From assembly GCA_003153215.1 (NCBI GenBank), contig PLXL01000150.1, positions 2,122-7,196 of the forward strand: a DNA stretch of 5,075 nt, written 5' to 3'. Under the pieces are notes generated by a model. That model had not been told where the DNA came from. It made no database searches and was given only the letters and a program-made list of their open reading frames with translations. Below, piece by piece: positions 4,870-5,075 of the stretch (the stretch's first letter is position 1; the number at the start of each line of letters is the position of its first letter). The stretch comes from Candidatus Dormiibacterota bacterium (GTDB taxonomy: Bacteria > Chloroflexota > Dormibacteria > Aeolococcales > Aeolococcaceae). Made by a program: the position numbers and the translations under genes.

Positions 4870-5075
4870 ATCGTGAAGTCTGGGCCGTCTCCGCTCTTGG
4901 GGTCCGACTTGTGGGTACCTCGCCGCCTTTGGCGCGAAACCCCGCCACCATCCGATCACGAGATGTGACGGCGCGGGTCGCGGTCCGCCGTGAGGATGAG
5001 AGGATAGGGGCTCGAGCGGGAGCCCAGTGCGCCGCGAGCCTTCCGAATTTCCTTCACCTCACAGGCTGATCTCAC
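4870..5075 (-). other. Upstream region of cbpA; possible end of another gene
   Basis: No recognised gene. On the minus strand one frame is open from the window edge to a TGA at 4956-4958 (39 residues, with CEVKEIRKARGALGSRSS). It could be the tail of an upstream gene, but nothing in it is recognisable. A perfect six-pair hairpin GGGCTC/GAGCCC lies at 5008-5025 without a T-tract. I find no CIRCE (TTAGCACTC/GAGTGCTAA) or HAIR-type heat-shock operator, and no clear -35/-10 pair. Confidence 0.3.

Noticed and set aside
4870..4959. 30-codon N-terminal extension of the co-chaperone from a GTG
   Set aside because: The J domain starts directly after the ATG at 4869; the extension is Arg/Pro/Trp-rich and unlike the family.
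3862..4968. Long plus-strand ORF (368 aa) opposite the co-chaperone gene
   Set aside because: It is antisense to a clear CbpA-like gene with J domain and C-terminal domains. Its Arg/Gly/Pro-rich product is the usual mirror of high-GC coding DNA.
1..5075. CRISPR array, tRNA or rRNA genes
   Set aside because: No regularly spaced repeats, and no cloverleaf or rRNA-like stretch was seen on either strand.

Overview
This is a high-GC bacterial window. Its gene content is mostly accessory. The CbpA-like co-chaperone and the strong GC bias resemble proteins of Chloroflexota or Actinomycetota; that assignment is an impression from remembered sequences, not a search result. Two genes may lack Shine-Dalgarno leaders, which would fit such lineages.

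Layout. (1) Positions 1-414, minus strand: two small membrane genes that look like the edge of a conjugation / type IV secretion cluster, namely a 79-residue VirB2/TrbC-like two-helix protein followed by the start of a probable TrbL/VirB6-like protein cut by the window edge. (2) Divergently from these, at 543-1836 on the plus strand: a stand-alone RelA/SpoT-type nucleotide pyrophosphokinase (372 aa, no hydrolase domain) whose end overlaps a 64-codon ORF. A doubtful proline-rich ORF follows at 1820-1990. (3) Converging from the other side, at 1992-2510 on the minus strand: a 172-aa protein with about three membrane helices, similar in layout to the SLATT/Pycsar-type membrane effectors. (4) Positions 2524-3858: a probable complete IS1595 (ISXO2-like) insertion sequence. 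It has imperfect 25-bp ends, a transposase and an 88-aa zinc-ribbon passenger gene that overlaps the transposase start by one base. A good sigma-70-type promoter sits so close to the passenger's ATG that the transcript should be leaderless. (5) Positions 3892-4869, minus strand: a CbpA/DnaJ-type co-chaperone followed by a GC hairpin. (6) Positions 4870-5075: an upstream region with no recognised gene.

How it may work together (inference): the alarmone-type synthetase and its overlapping small ORF have the layout of a toxic small alarmone synthetase (toxSAS) with a candidate antitoxin. The membrane protein next to it could be an unrelated gene or a partner in a nucleotide-signalling defence module. 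The insertion sequence lies 13 bp upstream of the membrane gene's start codon. It has probably separated that gene from its native leader and may now drive its transcription. The best candidates for something undescribed are the synthetase / small ORF / membrane protein neighbourhood and the zinc-ribbon passenger of the IS.
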